64,000 bases of DNA from Carallia brachiata (taxonomy: Eukaryota > Streptophyta > Magnoliopsida > Malpighiales > Rhizophoraceae), in the NCBI GenBank assembly GCA_021464245.1, contig JADCRB010000048.1, positions 2,050,783 through 2,114,782 on the forward strand. Reading direction: 5' to 3'. Of the stretch, positions 26,963-40,374 are shown one piece after another. A program made the position numbers and the translations under genes. The notes under the pieces are model-generated. The model had not been told where the DNA came from and made no database searches. It was given only the letters and a program-made list of their open reading frames with translations. How positions within the stretch are numbered: the first letter of the stretch is position 1; every line of letters starts with the position of its first letter.

Positions 26963-27318
26963 TATGAGGCACTGACTGAAATAAAATATAGTATCTGAGA
27001 GGATAAGAGAAAGAATGAATCAATAAGAGAAACCTAGAGAGAGAATTGAGAGAAGTTAGAGAGATAGACGGAATAATTTGTATTGACTTTCTTCCTAACT
27101 AACTCACACATCAATACTGAATGATATACTCTCGAAAGTTGCCAGAGGCTTTTCATTACAAAAGCTATTCACGCAAAGAAAGAGGAATACAATAACAAAT
27201 TAAAGTAAATATCTATTTCTGATGTCTTCTGGACCAACTCTTATTACTTGGGCTGTTACTATCGGCTGCTTGGGCTTGACTACACCCACTAGACCTACTC
27301 ACCGATGCATTTCTAACA
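26963..27318 (-). repeat. 5' LTR of gypsy element
   Basis: Begins (minus strand) TGTTAGAAATGC at 27318 and ends GCCTCATA, immediately before the primer-binding site. Confidence 0.9.
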
Positions 27319-27359
27319 AGGAACCACACGATAACTTGTCCTTGGAAATGAAAGTATTT

Positions 27360-28815
27360 AGGGCGAGGTTTTAGTTTTTAGTTTTTAGTTTTCTGTTTTA
27401 TGGGACTAAAATTAATTTTCCTATTTTGAAAAAAGCTTTTTATGATTTTAATAGAAGAAAATCAAGTGGGTTGAGCTCAAAGTCTATTTGACCCAATAAT
27501 CTCTCTATCTTATGTGTTTTATTTTTTTGTACATGATACCATCATAGCTCTAAATCCCACCATGTCACAGGTCCTCTCAGTTTTTGTTGACTTAATGTCA
27601 TGGTAGATATATTTTCAAAAAATTCTACAAAACCGAAGTTGTAGATTTTTTATGGTCATTATATGTGTTTGTTAATTCATACAAAATTCATGATTTTTTC
27701 AATATTAGGCATGTTGTTTTCACCATAGAGGTCAATTTTTAGTTAACCAACTGCATGGCCAAATTCCACTCAATCAACATCTTGAAAGGCTAAGTGCCTA
27801 TTTGTATCCCTACAAATACTTTATTTATTTATTTATTTATTTTAATAAAAATAATAGATCATTCGTTATGATGAGGTAATTTGAAGAAGGATTAAAGTTT
27901 GAATCTCAATTTCTCAATAAAAAAGTATACACATTCTACTATTTCAACTCAATTATATCATCGTTTCTTCTTTTAAATTAATAGAGTCACGCAACTAACC
28001 AAATAGTTTTCATTTATTTATTTTTTTACGAGGTAAATCAGTCAACTCACTATGTCATGGAAGACGGGTGTTCAGGAAATTGAAAGACAGAGATTGTCGC
28101 CGGTGACATATCGAAACGTTGGGCATAGGTTATTCAGCTACTTTTTTTTTTTCTTTTTTTTGACATCTTTTCAGCGACTTCTTTAATCGAAGATTTGGAC
28201 CATTTTGTGATTCAAAATTTCAAGTGCCTTTGTTAACGTTAATTAACTAAGGGAATCAACGACAAGGACGGGAAAATTAATTATTGGTCCATATTATATA
28301 CATGTTACGTCATTTATTAGAAGATTCTAAGTATAACTCTATGTGTCTCCAACAATAATCTTATTACCAGGCTTATTCATCACGGTAGATACAAAATGAA
28401 GTTGCACCAAAAAAAAAAAAAAAAGAAGTTGTGAGTTACAAGGGGATACTTGCAAAAATAGGAAGAAAAAGCCTAAAGCGTCTGGGTATGTCCAGTGTGA
28501 GTGCTTCCACGCGTAAATTTAGAGGTCGAGTAGGGGGAAGTAGAGGAGCAAATATGTGAGAAAGATTGAAGATAACACTTTGAAGACCAAATGCAAATTT
28601 AAGTCATTTTTATACTTAGTCTCCAACAGAGTACATATATGTAGCATTTTTGAATGAGAATTTGATGAAGCTAGTCTTGTCTCTAGAAAATACTAGCTTT
28701 TATGATAGGTTTAGGATCAAGAGATCGAGGTCGGCAAGTCCTAGTAATATTACTTCCCTGAGGAGCCCATGAGAAATGCTCTGCAGAGAAATTGAGATTA
28801 AATTAGTCACCGTGT
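27360..28815 (+). repeat. Dispersed duplication, copy 2
   Basis: Same-orientation match to 7945-9600. It starts shortly after the gypsy element with GGTTTTAGTTTTTAG and ends with the shared AGATTAAATTAGTCACCGTG at 28795. It lacks the 200-bp insert of copy 1 and has its own poly-T insertion at about 28138-28170. No gene recognised. Confidence 0.8.
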
Positions 28816-29520
28816 GTTAATGAGTAAATAAATTGACATTAAGATTTTAATGTATTTTAATTAACCCACAGCCACTGGATGGGACGTGATCTTTTGACTT
28901 ACTAGGTGGAAAAGCAGTCCAACGACATGCTCTTACATAATTTATAACTAAAAAAAGCTTCTAGCAAGCGGGAGACAATGGCCTCTCTCCTCAAAGAAGT
29001 AACTTCATTGCAACAGATGTTGAATATTCTTTCTATTGTCCTTGCGGATTTCTCTTGCAACGCTTTTTGCGTTATCTTAATCTAACTAACTGAACAAATA
29101 AAAGTCAACTTTTTCGTCCTTGATTTCGTTTCCACTGTCTCCCAATTAATTATCTTCACCAAATAAATTGATCAAGGAGTTTGAATACACATATGAGAAT
29201 CCAAATTGTTGACTAAGTGTGTTACCTAAAACACTATATAATCTTTGACAAATTTTGGCTTCCACAAGTCCAAGCACGTAAGGCATAAAACTATAAAAGA
29301 CGCGTTCTCACTCTTCGGTCTTAGCACTGCACCTTTTTTAGTCACAAAAATCAAAATTAGTTCCGCCCCTCATTTAATGTAACCTTTATCCTTATAATTT
29401 AGAATAAGGTTGAAAATGGCCATGCACTGAATGTGTCTACGTGTTAGGTAACCTGTCCCTGCCCCTGGCCCACGATAATTGATAGGATATGGTGGAACCT
29501 TGAGAAGGCTCTCCCCCAGC
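28816..29520. other. Promoter-side region of plus-strand peroxidase
   Basis: No gene recognised. Probably contains the upstream regulatory region of the peroxidase beginning at 29633. Confidence 0.5.
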
Positions 29521-29527
29521 TGATATC

Positions 29528-29535
29528 TATATAAA
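29528..29535 (+). promoter_or_regulatory. TATA box of plus-strand peroxidase
   Basis: TATATAAA about 100 bp upstream of the ATG at 29633. Spacing fits a 5' UTR of roughly 70 nt. Confidence 0.6.
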
Positions 29536-29632
29536 TCCTACATTGTACGACATATTTCAACAAAACAACAAAAAACCCCTTCTTTATAACTTACTAATTT
29601 TTCTACTATTAGTTAAGCAAACTGTTCTATTG

Positions 29633-31455
<1,823 letters not shown>

Positions 31456-32335
31456 TTAATAAATTCAATCAAGACTACATTTATTGAAGTAGCCTAATCT
31501 ACGTTTTATCGTTCGATTAAGGACATAAACAAATAAAATGTTTCCAATTTTCTGCTTTGTCTGATTGTCTTAATGTTGTTTCAATTAGTGGTACTCTACG
31601 TGCTGAAAGAGGAGGCTCGTGATGTATCAACCGTGGACTGACGTGTACTTTGTTGAATTCATGTTATGATCAGAATGCCCCATTTTAATTTGAGCTATGT
31701 GTCTTACTTCTTTCAATTGCAATTTTACCTGCAAGATTGTGGTCATGCCCTACCAGCAATTTTAAGACTATTTAAAAATTTTAAAATTTCTAATTTAATT
31801 TTTTTATTTTAGTATAACTCATTGTGCTGTATAATAAGTGTGTTCTACTTAAATAATAATAATAATAATAAAATAAATTTATGTATTGTAAGATAATGAG
31901 TTTATTATACTTAAAAAAAAAAAAAAAGCTAGTACCTTTAATTTACTTCAATATTTTTTTTTTGAACAAAAAAAATGGCTGTATTGTTTAATCAAATATG
32001 GAAGTGGGTCTCCAAATGATTGGTGCAGGCTTATGGCCTGGGGATACTGATCACCTTCCTTTACAAAGCATATTTGTTAGAAACTCAAGGAAGTTCCGTT
32101 TACAGGCCCAAGTTCGCCATTTTCAAAAGAATGGTGGGTTTCAGCTCATTACATCTCCGGTTTATTTTGGGCCAGCCCAAACATTTCCAGTTGGCAAAAG
32201 TACTAGAAGTTTAGTGTCCCCCTCCCCCTCTTCGAGCATTCTCTTAGTTATAAAATTTAGAGATCACAAATATATATTTTTGAGAATGGAGGATATGAGA
32301 GTTATTTTTATTTTGTAATTTACGACCAAATAAGT
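31456..32335. other. 3' flank of peroxidase, AT-rich
   Basis: Includes the probable 3' UTR (AATAAAATG near 31531), an (AAT)n run at 31853-31871 and poly-A at 31911-31927. The frames at 31998-32318 show no known domain. Confidence 0.5.
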
Positions 32336-32343
32336 CTTCTAAT

Positions 32344-33130
32344 TAGGATTACAATAAACGAGTTAAACCGAGTTTCATCTTATTTAAATTTGATTTAGTA
32401 GAAATTTATTTAAACTCGAGCTCGAGCCAAGTTTGACTCGAGTTTTGATTCTAAAGTTTGAATTTGACTTAATAAAATTTTATTGAATTCAAGCCGTTCT
32501 CGAGTTTGACTTGAGCTTTGATTTTAAGACTTGAGTTTGACTTGACAAAGTTTTATCGAATTCAAGTCGAGCTCAAGCTCACTCGAACTTGATTCCAATA
32601 CTTAAGGTTGACTTATTAATATTTGATCAAGTTTGGTCTCAACTCATTTATAAAAAAATGTTTTAATTATCTTAAAAGTAAGTTTGGTTTTAACTCAATA
32701 TCAAATTCAAACTCAGCTCCATACCTAACTTGGCTATAGAGCAATTAAAAACTTTCCTCTTCATCACATGTCAAAACCTCCATTCTCAAAATAAAAACTC
32801 CGCTACATTGAGATTATAAAGATCAAACTAGTATTTTTTAAACAAACTTCTAATAATACATTTAACAAGTTTTAAACAATTTTAAATAATACATTTAGCA
32901 AACTTTAAATGAGCTTTAGACGATACATTTATTAAATTTTAAACAAACTGTTCATGAACTTAAACGAGTTGAGCTCGCCTTTGTTCAAGCTTGACTTGTT
33001 AAATAAATGAGTTTTAGATTGAGGCTTGAGTATTGTTTGATTAAATGAATAAATGAGTTAGAGCGAGCTCTAATCGAGCTGAGTTGAGCCATCGAGCTTT
33101 TAATGAACATTTGATTCGTTTGTAGCCTTA
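32344..33130. mobile_element. Non-autonomous hAT-like element rich in CTCGAG/GAGTTTGA motifs
   Basis: Left end TAGGATTACAATAAACGAG and reverse-complemented right end TAAGGCTACAAACGAAT are imperfect TIRs. They are flanked by an 8-bp duplication differing at one base, CTTCTAAT (32336-32343) and TTTCTAAT (33131-33138). An 8-bp TSD is the hAT hallmark. The interior is a mosaic of CTCGAG, GAGTTTGACTTGAG and AAACGAGTTGAGCTC motifs on both strands. No coding frame. Confidence 0.7.
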
Positions 33131-33138
33131 TTTCTAAT

Positions 33139-33890
33139 GGATCTAAAAAAAGGTTCAATTTTTTTTTTCTAAAAAACGCAGAAAAAAAAAGAAAACAATT
33201 ATCAGTTTCATTTTTGTTTTAAATGACTAATAATAAAGATTTTTTTTTCAGAAATTGTTTATCAAAAGGTTCACTTTTTTTAATTTTTTTAATTTCACTT
33301 TTTAAAATTTTTTTAATATCCAAAAAGAATATAATAGAGAAAATTTAATATCAATTTCAAGTGTGATACTGCTTTTTAATTGTCTTCACTTATTTTTAGC
33401 TTCTCTAACAAATTTTTTTTCCTAAATCTATTTGTAATCTATTATATGTAATGAGTTATTATAAGTAATGATTTAGGAGTATAATGTTTTTTTTTCTCAA
33501 TAGTTTCTTTTAGCGTTATCCTACCTTGAGTAAAGGCTTGACTTATAGTATGATGGAATATATGGAATCCCTTTTTTTTCAAAATACAGCCAAAGGCATC
33601 ACAAAAATTTGATGGAAATTTAAAACAAAAATCTCCATGCATATTGTTAATTTAGAATATTATTGTTGTTAAATCAATATCAACCTTTTTTTTTTTTTTT
33701 TGAGAGCAAACTAAGTAAGTTTATTCATAAACAAGTATTTTGTATATCAATGTCAATGAGGTCAAAGACATAGCCTAAAATGGCTTGGTTTCAACACTTC
33801 TCACCAACATCTGACAGACCAATTTTTTTTTTTTTGGAGAATACCAGCTTAAGCATGTGCTTCTAAGTTAATTTGTCTAGTAATATAATT
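33139..33890. other. AT-rich intergenic stretch
   Basis: No gene recognised. Poly-T runs at about 33687 and 33823 may be reversed poly-A tails of the neighbouring minus-strand LINE fragment. Confidence 0.45.
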
Positions 33891-33894
33891 AAGA

Positions 33895-34990
33895 GAAAAA
33901 CTAGGAAAGTTTGAAGCCAGATATTTAATGTCTGCAATGCCTATCCCAGGATGGGATACTCATCATTCTTTCAAAAGCTTGAACAGCAACTAGGCAATCA
34001 CTCTCTAGGCAAATTGCTGGCATTGCTGAATTCGAGGCTCTTTGTAGTGCCAACCGTATAGCCAAAAGCTCCAATACTTCCAAAGATGCGGGGCTTTCTA
34101 ACCTACAACTAAAAGCTTTCTAGGCTTGGCCATCATGATCACGAAATATCACCCCCAGTCTATCATTTTCAAGGCCCTTCGCAGCATCTGTGTTTATTTT
34201 TATTATCCTAGTTTGAGGTGGCTGCCAGTAGTATGGTCGATTTTGAGAATTTGGCTTATCCCCTTCGTGATTTGCATTCTTGAATTCTTGGTGCTGTTGA
34301 GCAGCCATACCTATTGTTTCATGGGGGCTAATTAATTTAATTTCGATGACTAACATATTACAGTATCTCTCTTGGGGCTAATTAATTCATTACAACAACT
34401 TTTTGATCTCCACTCAGGTCCTACACACTTGGAAATAAACCAATCAACAAATTCCATAGGCTGTGTCTCCCTTGGCTGCAAACCATGAGGGCTTAAAAAC
34501 CATGTTCCTATTACCCAAGGGCAATAGAGCAAGGCATGAGAAGTTGTTTTATTCAAAGCACCACACGTTGGGCAACTAATATCAAGAAGAACACTTCTGG
34601 TAAATAAATTCACCTTTGTAGAAAGATAATTTTTTGCAGTCCTCCAAAAGAAATGCTTCATTTTATTTGGAATGTGCAAGTGTCAAATGCTTTTCCATCC
34701 AATTGCCTCATTTGAAGAAGATTCTGAGGCTGTCAAATATTAGAAGAAAGAGAGAGCACTAGATGGTAAGCACAATTTACTGTGTAAATCCTTAGGAGAT
34801 CACAATGTCATATCAATTTATCTTCCACCTTTCGGATGCTCAATGAAATGGCCAAAATGAAGATTAACACAGGTTCAAAGATATTTTCCACCAACATTAT
34901 ATATTCTTAGTGTTTATTTGATCAGTAAAAGGTTAGGAAGACTCCACCGACTTCCAAGCCTAAAAGGCTCTTTAAACGACAACATTGAGA
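33895..34990 (-). pseudogene. L1-type LINE fragment: zf-RVT plus RNase H
   Basis: Minus strand. A region with the motif VEDKLI, stop, HCDLLRIYTVNCAYHLVL at about 34830-34760 is followed by the RT-associated zinc-binding domain (NKMKHFFWRTAKN; CPTCGALNKTTSHALLYCPW; 34679-34350). A plant-type RNase H follows (KINTDAAKGLENDRLGVIFRD at 34200-34125, then ELLAIRLALQRA and LESDCLVAVQAF), with the D, E and D catalytic positions visible. Several stops and a frame change mark it as dead. The RT core is missing upstream, where the copia LTR begins at 35055. Confidence 0.75.
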
Positions 34991-35054
34991 AATATCTCTT
35001 CTCATCAAATGTTCTCCACCGACCTTATCATGTTAGGCTTGTCTAGAAATATCT

Positions 35055-35417
35055 TGATTATGCTATTCCCCGACCTCGTATAACTATGTATATGGGTCTT
35101 ATGTGTGTAAGGTGTAGTGCAGTCAAGTGAATGGAACTAAGAAAATACAAATGAGTGCGTGCAAGTGAGAAGCGATGAGTAAGTGAAGTGAAAAAGAGAG
35201 AATAATATAAAGTAATGTGTAAGAGTGTGAGAATAAAAGAAAAATAAGTGTGTTGGTGTGGGTCATTGTATTAGAGAGAGTAAGTAAATGTTGTTGAGAA
35301 AAAAATAATAAAAGTGAGATTGTTTTGTGTGTTACTCGTACAATTATTGTGTACAAGTAAAATAAATCTTGGTGATTTTATTGAGTCTTGTTAAGAGTTT
35401 TATCTCTCGACTGAACA
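35055..35417 (+). repeat. 5' LTR of copia element
   Basis: Aligns to 40012-40374, sharing AAGTGTGTTGGTGTG and ATTGTATTAGAGAGAGTAAG. Ends CTGAACA just before the primer-binding site. Confidence 0.88.
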
Positions 35418-35859
35418 ATTTGTTATCAAAGTAGATTGTTGGGGATTATTGTTCCATATGCAATGATTTAAAGCTAGCATACGTCGAGATTCTACTAGTG
35501 CATAATTTGGGACTATGAAGTCGATTGGTCTAGGAACAAGCTTACTTGGTAGCGCTAGGCACATAACCAAATTACTATGACAGAATTTTCAAGTTCAGTC
35601 AACGGCGTTGTGTGCTTAACAACTTTAATTAAAATAATTGGAGTGTCTGCTTGCAATTTTAATTGCTGGTTCATTATCTATGAGACATTGTGCTACACAC
35701 CACCCATAGATGAAGAAGAATTAAGGAAGTAAAAGACCAAAGCTAGTAAGGCTATGTACTCTCTTTACTATCACTATAGAAGATGAGTTGCTCCAGCACA
35801 TCAAGGACGTGAAAACACCAAAGGAGGCTTTGGGGGACATTGGCATTATTGTTCGTAAG

Positions 35860-37520
35860 AATGAATGATGCAAACTTGTAGCATCTAGAAAATGAGCTTT
35901 TGTCGTCTCATAACAAGACATAACAGTCAGCTAGCACTTTCCAAAGTAAAATCTCTTTACAAAGAAATATCCAAATTAGATCCTCAAAATGCTATCATCG
36001 AGGCAAGGATGAGGAAGATCATCATTCATAGGTTGCAAGTCGGAGTATAACAGTATTGTTATGGCTACTCGTGGATGGCATGGTTTTGAAAACTGGACCA
36101 AACCGGTCGGTTTGACTGGCTCAACCGGGGACTGGCCCAAGGTTCGGTCTGGTTAGAGCCTTCGAACTGGAGGAACAATGAATCGGTCAATACCCAGTGA
36201 ACCAGACAGGTTGCACCATAAACCAGTCTGATATTTCTGGTTTGGTTTGCAATCTTTCTTGTTTTAACAAAATAGAAAGATGCATTCCAGTAGGTCGAAC
36301 TCATGATCTGCTGTCTTTAGAGAGTCTCCGAAATCACTACACCAATGTCTCATCACATTCTTTCTTTTTTATTTTATTTTATTTTATTTTAATTAATGTT
36401 GGCGTCTTTGGTCTTTTTTCTTTTTGAGTAACGTCTTTGGTCAACTATCTTTTTAAAAGATTACCAAAAAACTATCTTCTTAAAGACAGTTCTTAAAATA
36501 GTACGAAAAGTATTCAAAGTTCAAACCTTATTTATCTTGATTAACATATTAACAAATAGATTAGTGCATCTATTATATTATGTTATATTTTCGAACAAAA
36601 TTATTATTTAAAATATTGTCATTTACTTAAGAAAATATAAAAATCATATGCTACATTATAATTTATATTTAATTTTTAAAAAAATTTAGATTTTCTTGCA
36701 TTGATATATTTTCTTTTTTAAAGAAAAGTAAATAATCAATACATTAAATATTCTAAATTGAAAATATATGAATTATAACATTCTTTCCATATAATAGGAT
36801 TATGTCCATTGATAAATACCCAAACTATTGGAGGATCGAAAATCTAATCTCGATTAGAAAAAATACATTAATTACTTTAAATTTAAAGTATATCAATGAT
36901 ATGTAAAATACTATGGTAAAAAAATTACATGTAAAATATTCATATTACAATCTTTTGTATTTAGTTACAAGAAAAATAAAATTATAAACTTATTTGCTTA
37001 ATTTAGGCTATATATTTCTTAAACAAAAAATTAGTCCTTAAAACTGAAAAATTAACATATAATCACCATTTATAAGTATTATTTTTTCAATCACTTTTAT
37101 AAATATATTTATTATTAAACACTGATTCAAATACCGGTTAAATCTTAAACCACTAATTTTTTCGGTTCAATAACCAGTCTGGTTATGACAACATTGGTGG
37201 ATAGGCAACACAACCAACAATTATAAAGTTGGAAAATATACTAGTAAACTAAGAGACTCTTGATAAAAAAATATTTAAAGTATCTATAAAAAGTGAGAAT
37301 GCTCTCTTTAGTAGAAAAGGATACAAAAATAAAAAAGAAAAGTATTGTAAGATTTAGTGACGGATGACCGAAGACAACTCCCGCAAATTGAAAAAAACGA
37401 TCAGAGGACGGTAGCTCTCAACTAGGGGGAGTACGTTAGGATCACCAAAAAGCTCTAGCCAAGATAAAAATATTACAACTGTAGGAAAAGATGTCACTTT
37501 GCCAGAGAGTGTTGATACTA
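35860..37520 (+). pseudogene. copia gag remnant (interrupted by hAT-like element)
   Basis: Left of the insertion are LDPQNAIIEARMRKIIIHRL-like residues of copia gag (about 35960-36040). Right of it, reading resumes at GNTTNNYKVGKYT (37205 onward). A degenerate CCHC zinc knuckle, YNCRKRCHFARECW, is encoded near 37470-37515; its second Cys spacing is kept but one Gly is Arg. Confidence 0.65.
36079..37196. mobile_element. Non-autonomous hAT-like element, ACCGGT-rich family, copy A
   Basis: Starts CATGGTTTTGAAAAC. Its reverse-complemented right end is CAATGTTGTCATAAC. Flanks are GTGGATGG (36071-36078) and GTGGATAG (37197-37204), an 8-bp duplication with one mismatch. The host copia gag frame resumes across it. 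Both ends carry clusters of AACCGG, GGTTCAA and ACCAGTCTGG motifs, shared with copy B at 60098. A tRNA-like A-box/B-box pair lies inside on the minus strand (about 36295-36350). No transposase frame. Confidence 0.7.
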
Positions 37521-37699
37521 ACGAGTAAAAAAGAATGCTATAACCTCTGCCATGGTAGAGAATGATAGCAAAGAAGAATGGGATTTCCCAGCGTCCTTTG
37601 CAGTTGATTTAGAAAAGCTTGTAACCTCTTGTATCATTGAGGCAGATGATAACAAAATGGCTATTGTTGTGGTAAGTGATAAATTAATCCATTATAACG

Positions 37700-38345
37700 A
37701 TGATTAGAAAATAGATTCAGATTGCTTTAATCCCATGATTAGAGACAAAGACAAACTATCAAGTATGTCATAATATAAAAAAGGACATGTAGTTGTCATT
37801 GCAGACAATTCAAAACTGTCTATTACTTACGTAGGCCAAACGGTGATAGTACCCGTTTTAGCTCTAACAAGATAGCGTTGCAACATGTGTTCTATGTGCA
37901 AGGAATAAAAACAACTTACTATTATTGTCATAACAAACATCCTCAAGCAACTATGTAGTGTTTGGCTTCAGCAATGTCAAGGTGTATCGCAGTTTGATGC
38001 TCACTAGTGCACTATAATGGAGGGAAGTCAACTGGAGTCTGTCTACGTAATGTCAACACAAATAGCCTATGTAGACAAGACAAGGAAGAGTGAGACACCA
38101 GATTTATGGCATACAAGGCTTGGACAAGTTAGTTATCACAAGTTAAAAGTAATGATGAAGAAAGGTATGCTCAAGGGTCTTCCCCAATTAGATGTTCAGA
38201 AAGGAATAATGTGCGACGAGTGCTAGTATGGGAAGGCACATCAGCTTCCGTATGAGGAGTCCATGTTTAGAGCCAAGTTACCTCTTAAGCTAATCCACTT
38301 AGATTTTTTGGACCAATAAAGCAAGCATCTATCAGTGGATTAATA
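37700..38345 (+). pseudogene. copia protease and GAG-pre-integrase remnant
   Basis: IDSDCFNPMIRDKDKL at about 37710-37760 matches the copia protease start, with the catalytic DSG changed to DSD. TPDLWHTRLGQVSYHKLK and CDEC, stop, YGKAHQLPY (38095-38250) match the GAG-pre-integrase HHCC region. LIHLDF at about 38298 is the beginning of the integrase core. In-frame stops are present. Confidence 0.7.
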
Positions 38346-39230
38346 TACATGATAACGTTCATAAATAATTTCTCCAAGTACGTCTAGGTTTATTTTATGA
38401 AAGAAAAAGTAGAGGTACTGACTAAATTTAAGGAGTTTAAATAGAAGGTAAAAAAAGAAGTAGGCAAGGCGATACGACACTTACACAATTACAATGGGGA
38501 AGAGTATACATCACATGAGTTTACCAAATATCTCCAAGACTACAGGATAAGATGACAATTCCCGTGTCCTCGCACGCCGCAGCAGAAGGGAGTTGCCTAA
38601 AGGAAGAATCGTTACCTGGTAGAGACCTACAAGAGTATGCTACATGCAAAAAACATCCCATCACAATTTTGGGCAGAGTGTATCAAGACCATAGTATATG
38701 TGATTAACCGGCTTCGTCGAGTCAGGCTTGACTCTAAGTTACCCATTAAGAAGCTATGGAATATCAAGACTATAGTAAGCCTATTAGAGTATTTGACTAT
38801 GTTTGCTATGTGTTCGTACCGGATCACATATGAAGCAAGTTTGATAAAAAAAAAAAAGGCAATTTGCTGCATTTTTATGGGTTATGATGATCAAAGAAAA
38901 TGATAGAAGTGTTTTGACCCAAAGACAGGCTGGTGTTAAGTCTAAAAGAATATGGTATTTGACAAAGCATCCTCATGGTGGTCGCCTCAAGCAGATATAT
39001 TACTAGACTTAAAAGAGATTGAAGAAAAGCTGCAAAAAAGGATTGAAGGTAATAATAAACTAGATAAGGGACAATCAAGTGGAAAAGTATTATATGAAGA
39101 GCAATCAATAGTAGAACAAAAAGAAATTGAGTCACTAAAAAAGTTAAAAAGCCCATGGCAAACTAGAGTACCCCTGAGAGTGACAAAAGAGCTTCAAACA
39201 AGTCAACTAGAAAAGCAAGAAGAGTAAATA
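38345..39230 (+). pseudogene. copia integrase remnant
   Basis: HNYNGEEYTS (about 38490) and the open piece 38637-38903 (AKNIPSQFWAECIKTIVYVINRL) match the copia integrase core and its C-terminal side, up to IFMGYDDQRK. A variable linker follows to 39227. Frames change several times. Confidence 0.7.
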
Positions 39231-39329
39231 TCTTAGCCTAAGAGATCCACGAGGCAGCGAAAATCGAATCCCAAAATGCAAATGCAGCATTAGCAGAAAA
39301 TGTTTAAGTAATAGATATATACATACGAG

Positions 39330-40011
39330 GAAGCTTCACAGTGCCCGAAGTGGAGGAAGGCATTAGAAGAAAATATCAATGCCTTGAAACAAAATAAGAC
39401 TTAGACTCTAGTGCCAAGACTTAAAACTATAAACCCTATATCTTGCAAGTAAGTTGACAAATTAAAAGGTCAACTAGATGGGTCAATAGAAAGATATAAG
39501 ACATTTTTCGTTGCTCGAGGATTTTCTTAAAAATATGGTCTTGACTATGATGAGACATTCAATCTAGTAGCAAAGATGATTACAGTTCGCGTATTATTAG
39601 CACTTGCAGCAAGCAAGTCATAGAAGTTGTGGTAGATGGATGTCAAGCATGTGTTCTTACATGGAGAATTAGATCGAGATATATATGTGAAGTGATGGTT
39701 TCAAAAGCACAACTAACCCTACTTACGTCTGTAAGTTAACAAAAGTGCTTTGTGGGCTCAAATACGTTTCAAGGGTTTGGTACAAGAAGAACGCTGAGTT
39801 CTTAGTGCACAGTGGCTACTCGGTAACTCCATCAAACTCAAGGTTCTTTGTCAAGGTTGAGAATGCGAAGCTTGCTATAATATTGGTTTATGTGGATGAT
39901 TTAATCATCACTAGGGATAACAAAAATGAGATTGACAAAATTAAAGCCAATCTCTGTATGATATCAGACGAAGGAGCTTGGAGAACTGAAACATTTCTGA
40001 GGACTAGAGGT
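39330..40011 (+). pseudogene. copia reverse transcriptase remnant (C-terminally deleted)
   Basis: Degenerate early RT motifs (DETFNLVAKMITVRVLLALAA; WMDVKHVFLHGELD) precede LCGLKYVSRVWYKK and the intact catalytic box VYVDDLIIT near 39890. The frame then reaches LGELKHF, stop, GLEVDYA and enters the 3' LTR. RT thumb and RNase H are absent. Confidence 0.8.
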
Positions 40012-40374
40012 TGATTATGCTGTTTGTAGACCTTGTACAACTGTATATATTGGTCTTTTGTGTGTAAGGTATAGTGTAGTTGAGTGAATAGAACCAAAAA
40101 AATACAAATGAGTGTGTGCAGTGAGGAATCGTGACTGAGTGACGTGAGAGACAGAATAATATAAAATGATGTGTATGAGAGTGTGAGAATAAAAGACAAA
40201 TAAGTGTGTTGGTGTGTGCCATTGTATTAGAGAGAGTAAGTGAGTATTGTCGAGTGAAAATAATAAAAGTGAGATTATTTTGTATGCTACTTGTATTATT
40301 ATTGTGTATAAGTAAAACAAATATTGGTAATTTTATTGAGTCTTATTACTAATTTTATCCCTCTCAACTCAACA
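40012..40374 (+). repeat. 3' LTR of copia element
   Basis: Same length as the 5' LTR, with scattered substitutions. Ends CTCAACA. Its first bases also continue the RT reading frame (GLEVDYA), suggesting a deletion junction. Confidence 0.85.

Larger units (their letters stand above)
22058..27318 (-). mobile_element. Ty3/gypsy LTR retrotransposon, decayed, probable chromovirus
   Basis: Two LTRs (22058-22414 and 26963-27318) in the same orientation are flanked by a 5-bp duplication AGGAA (22053-22057, 27319-27323). Read on the minus strand, the 5' LTR ends GCCTCATA and is followed by CTGGTATTAGAGC, a near match to the initiator-tRNA-Met primer-binding site. A polypurine tract AAGGGAAAG precedes the 3' LTR. 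The coding order gag, protease, RT, RNase H, integrase, chromodomain-like tail is that of Ty3/gypsy. Every domain is broken by stops or frameshifts, and the LTRs differ at many sites, so the insertion is old. Confidence 0.9.
35055..40374 (+). mobile_element. Ty1/copia LTR retrotransposon, decayed and internally deleted
   Basis: Two 363-bp LTRs (35055-35417 and 40012-40374), both starting TGATTATGCT. Right after the 5' LTR, TTGTTATCAAAGTAG resembles an initiator-tRNA-Met primer-binding site. The order gag, zinc knuckle, protease, integrase, RT is that of Ty1/copia. RT coding runs straight into the 3' LTR, so the end of RT and all RNase H are missing. Stops and frameshifts are frequent. No matching target-site duplication was found. 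An hAT-like element sits in gag. Confidence 0.85.
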
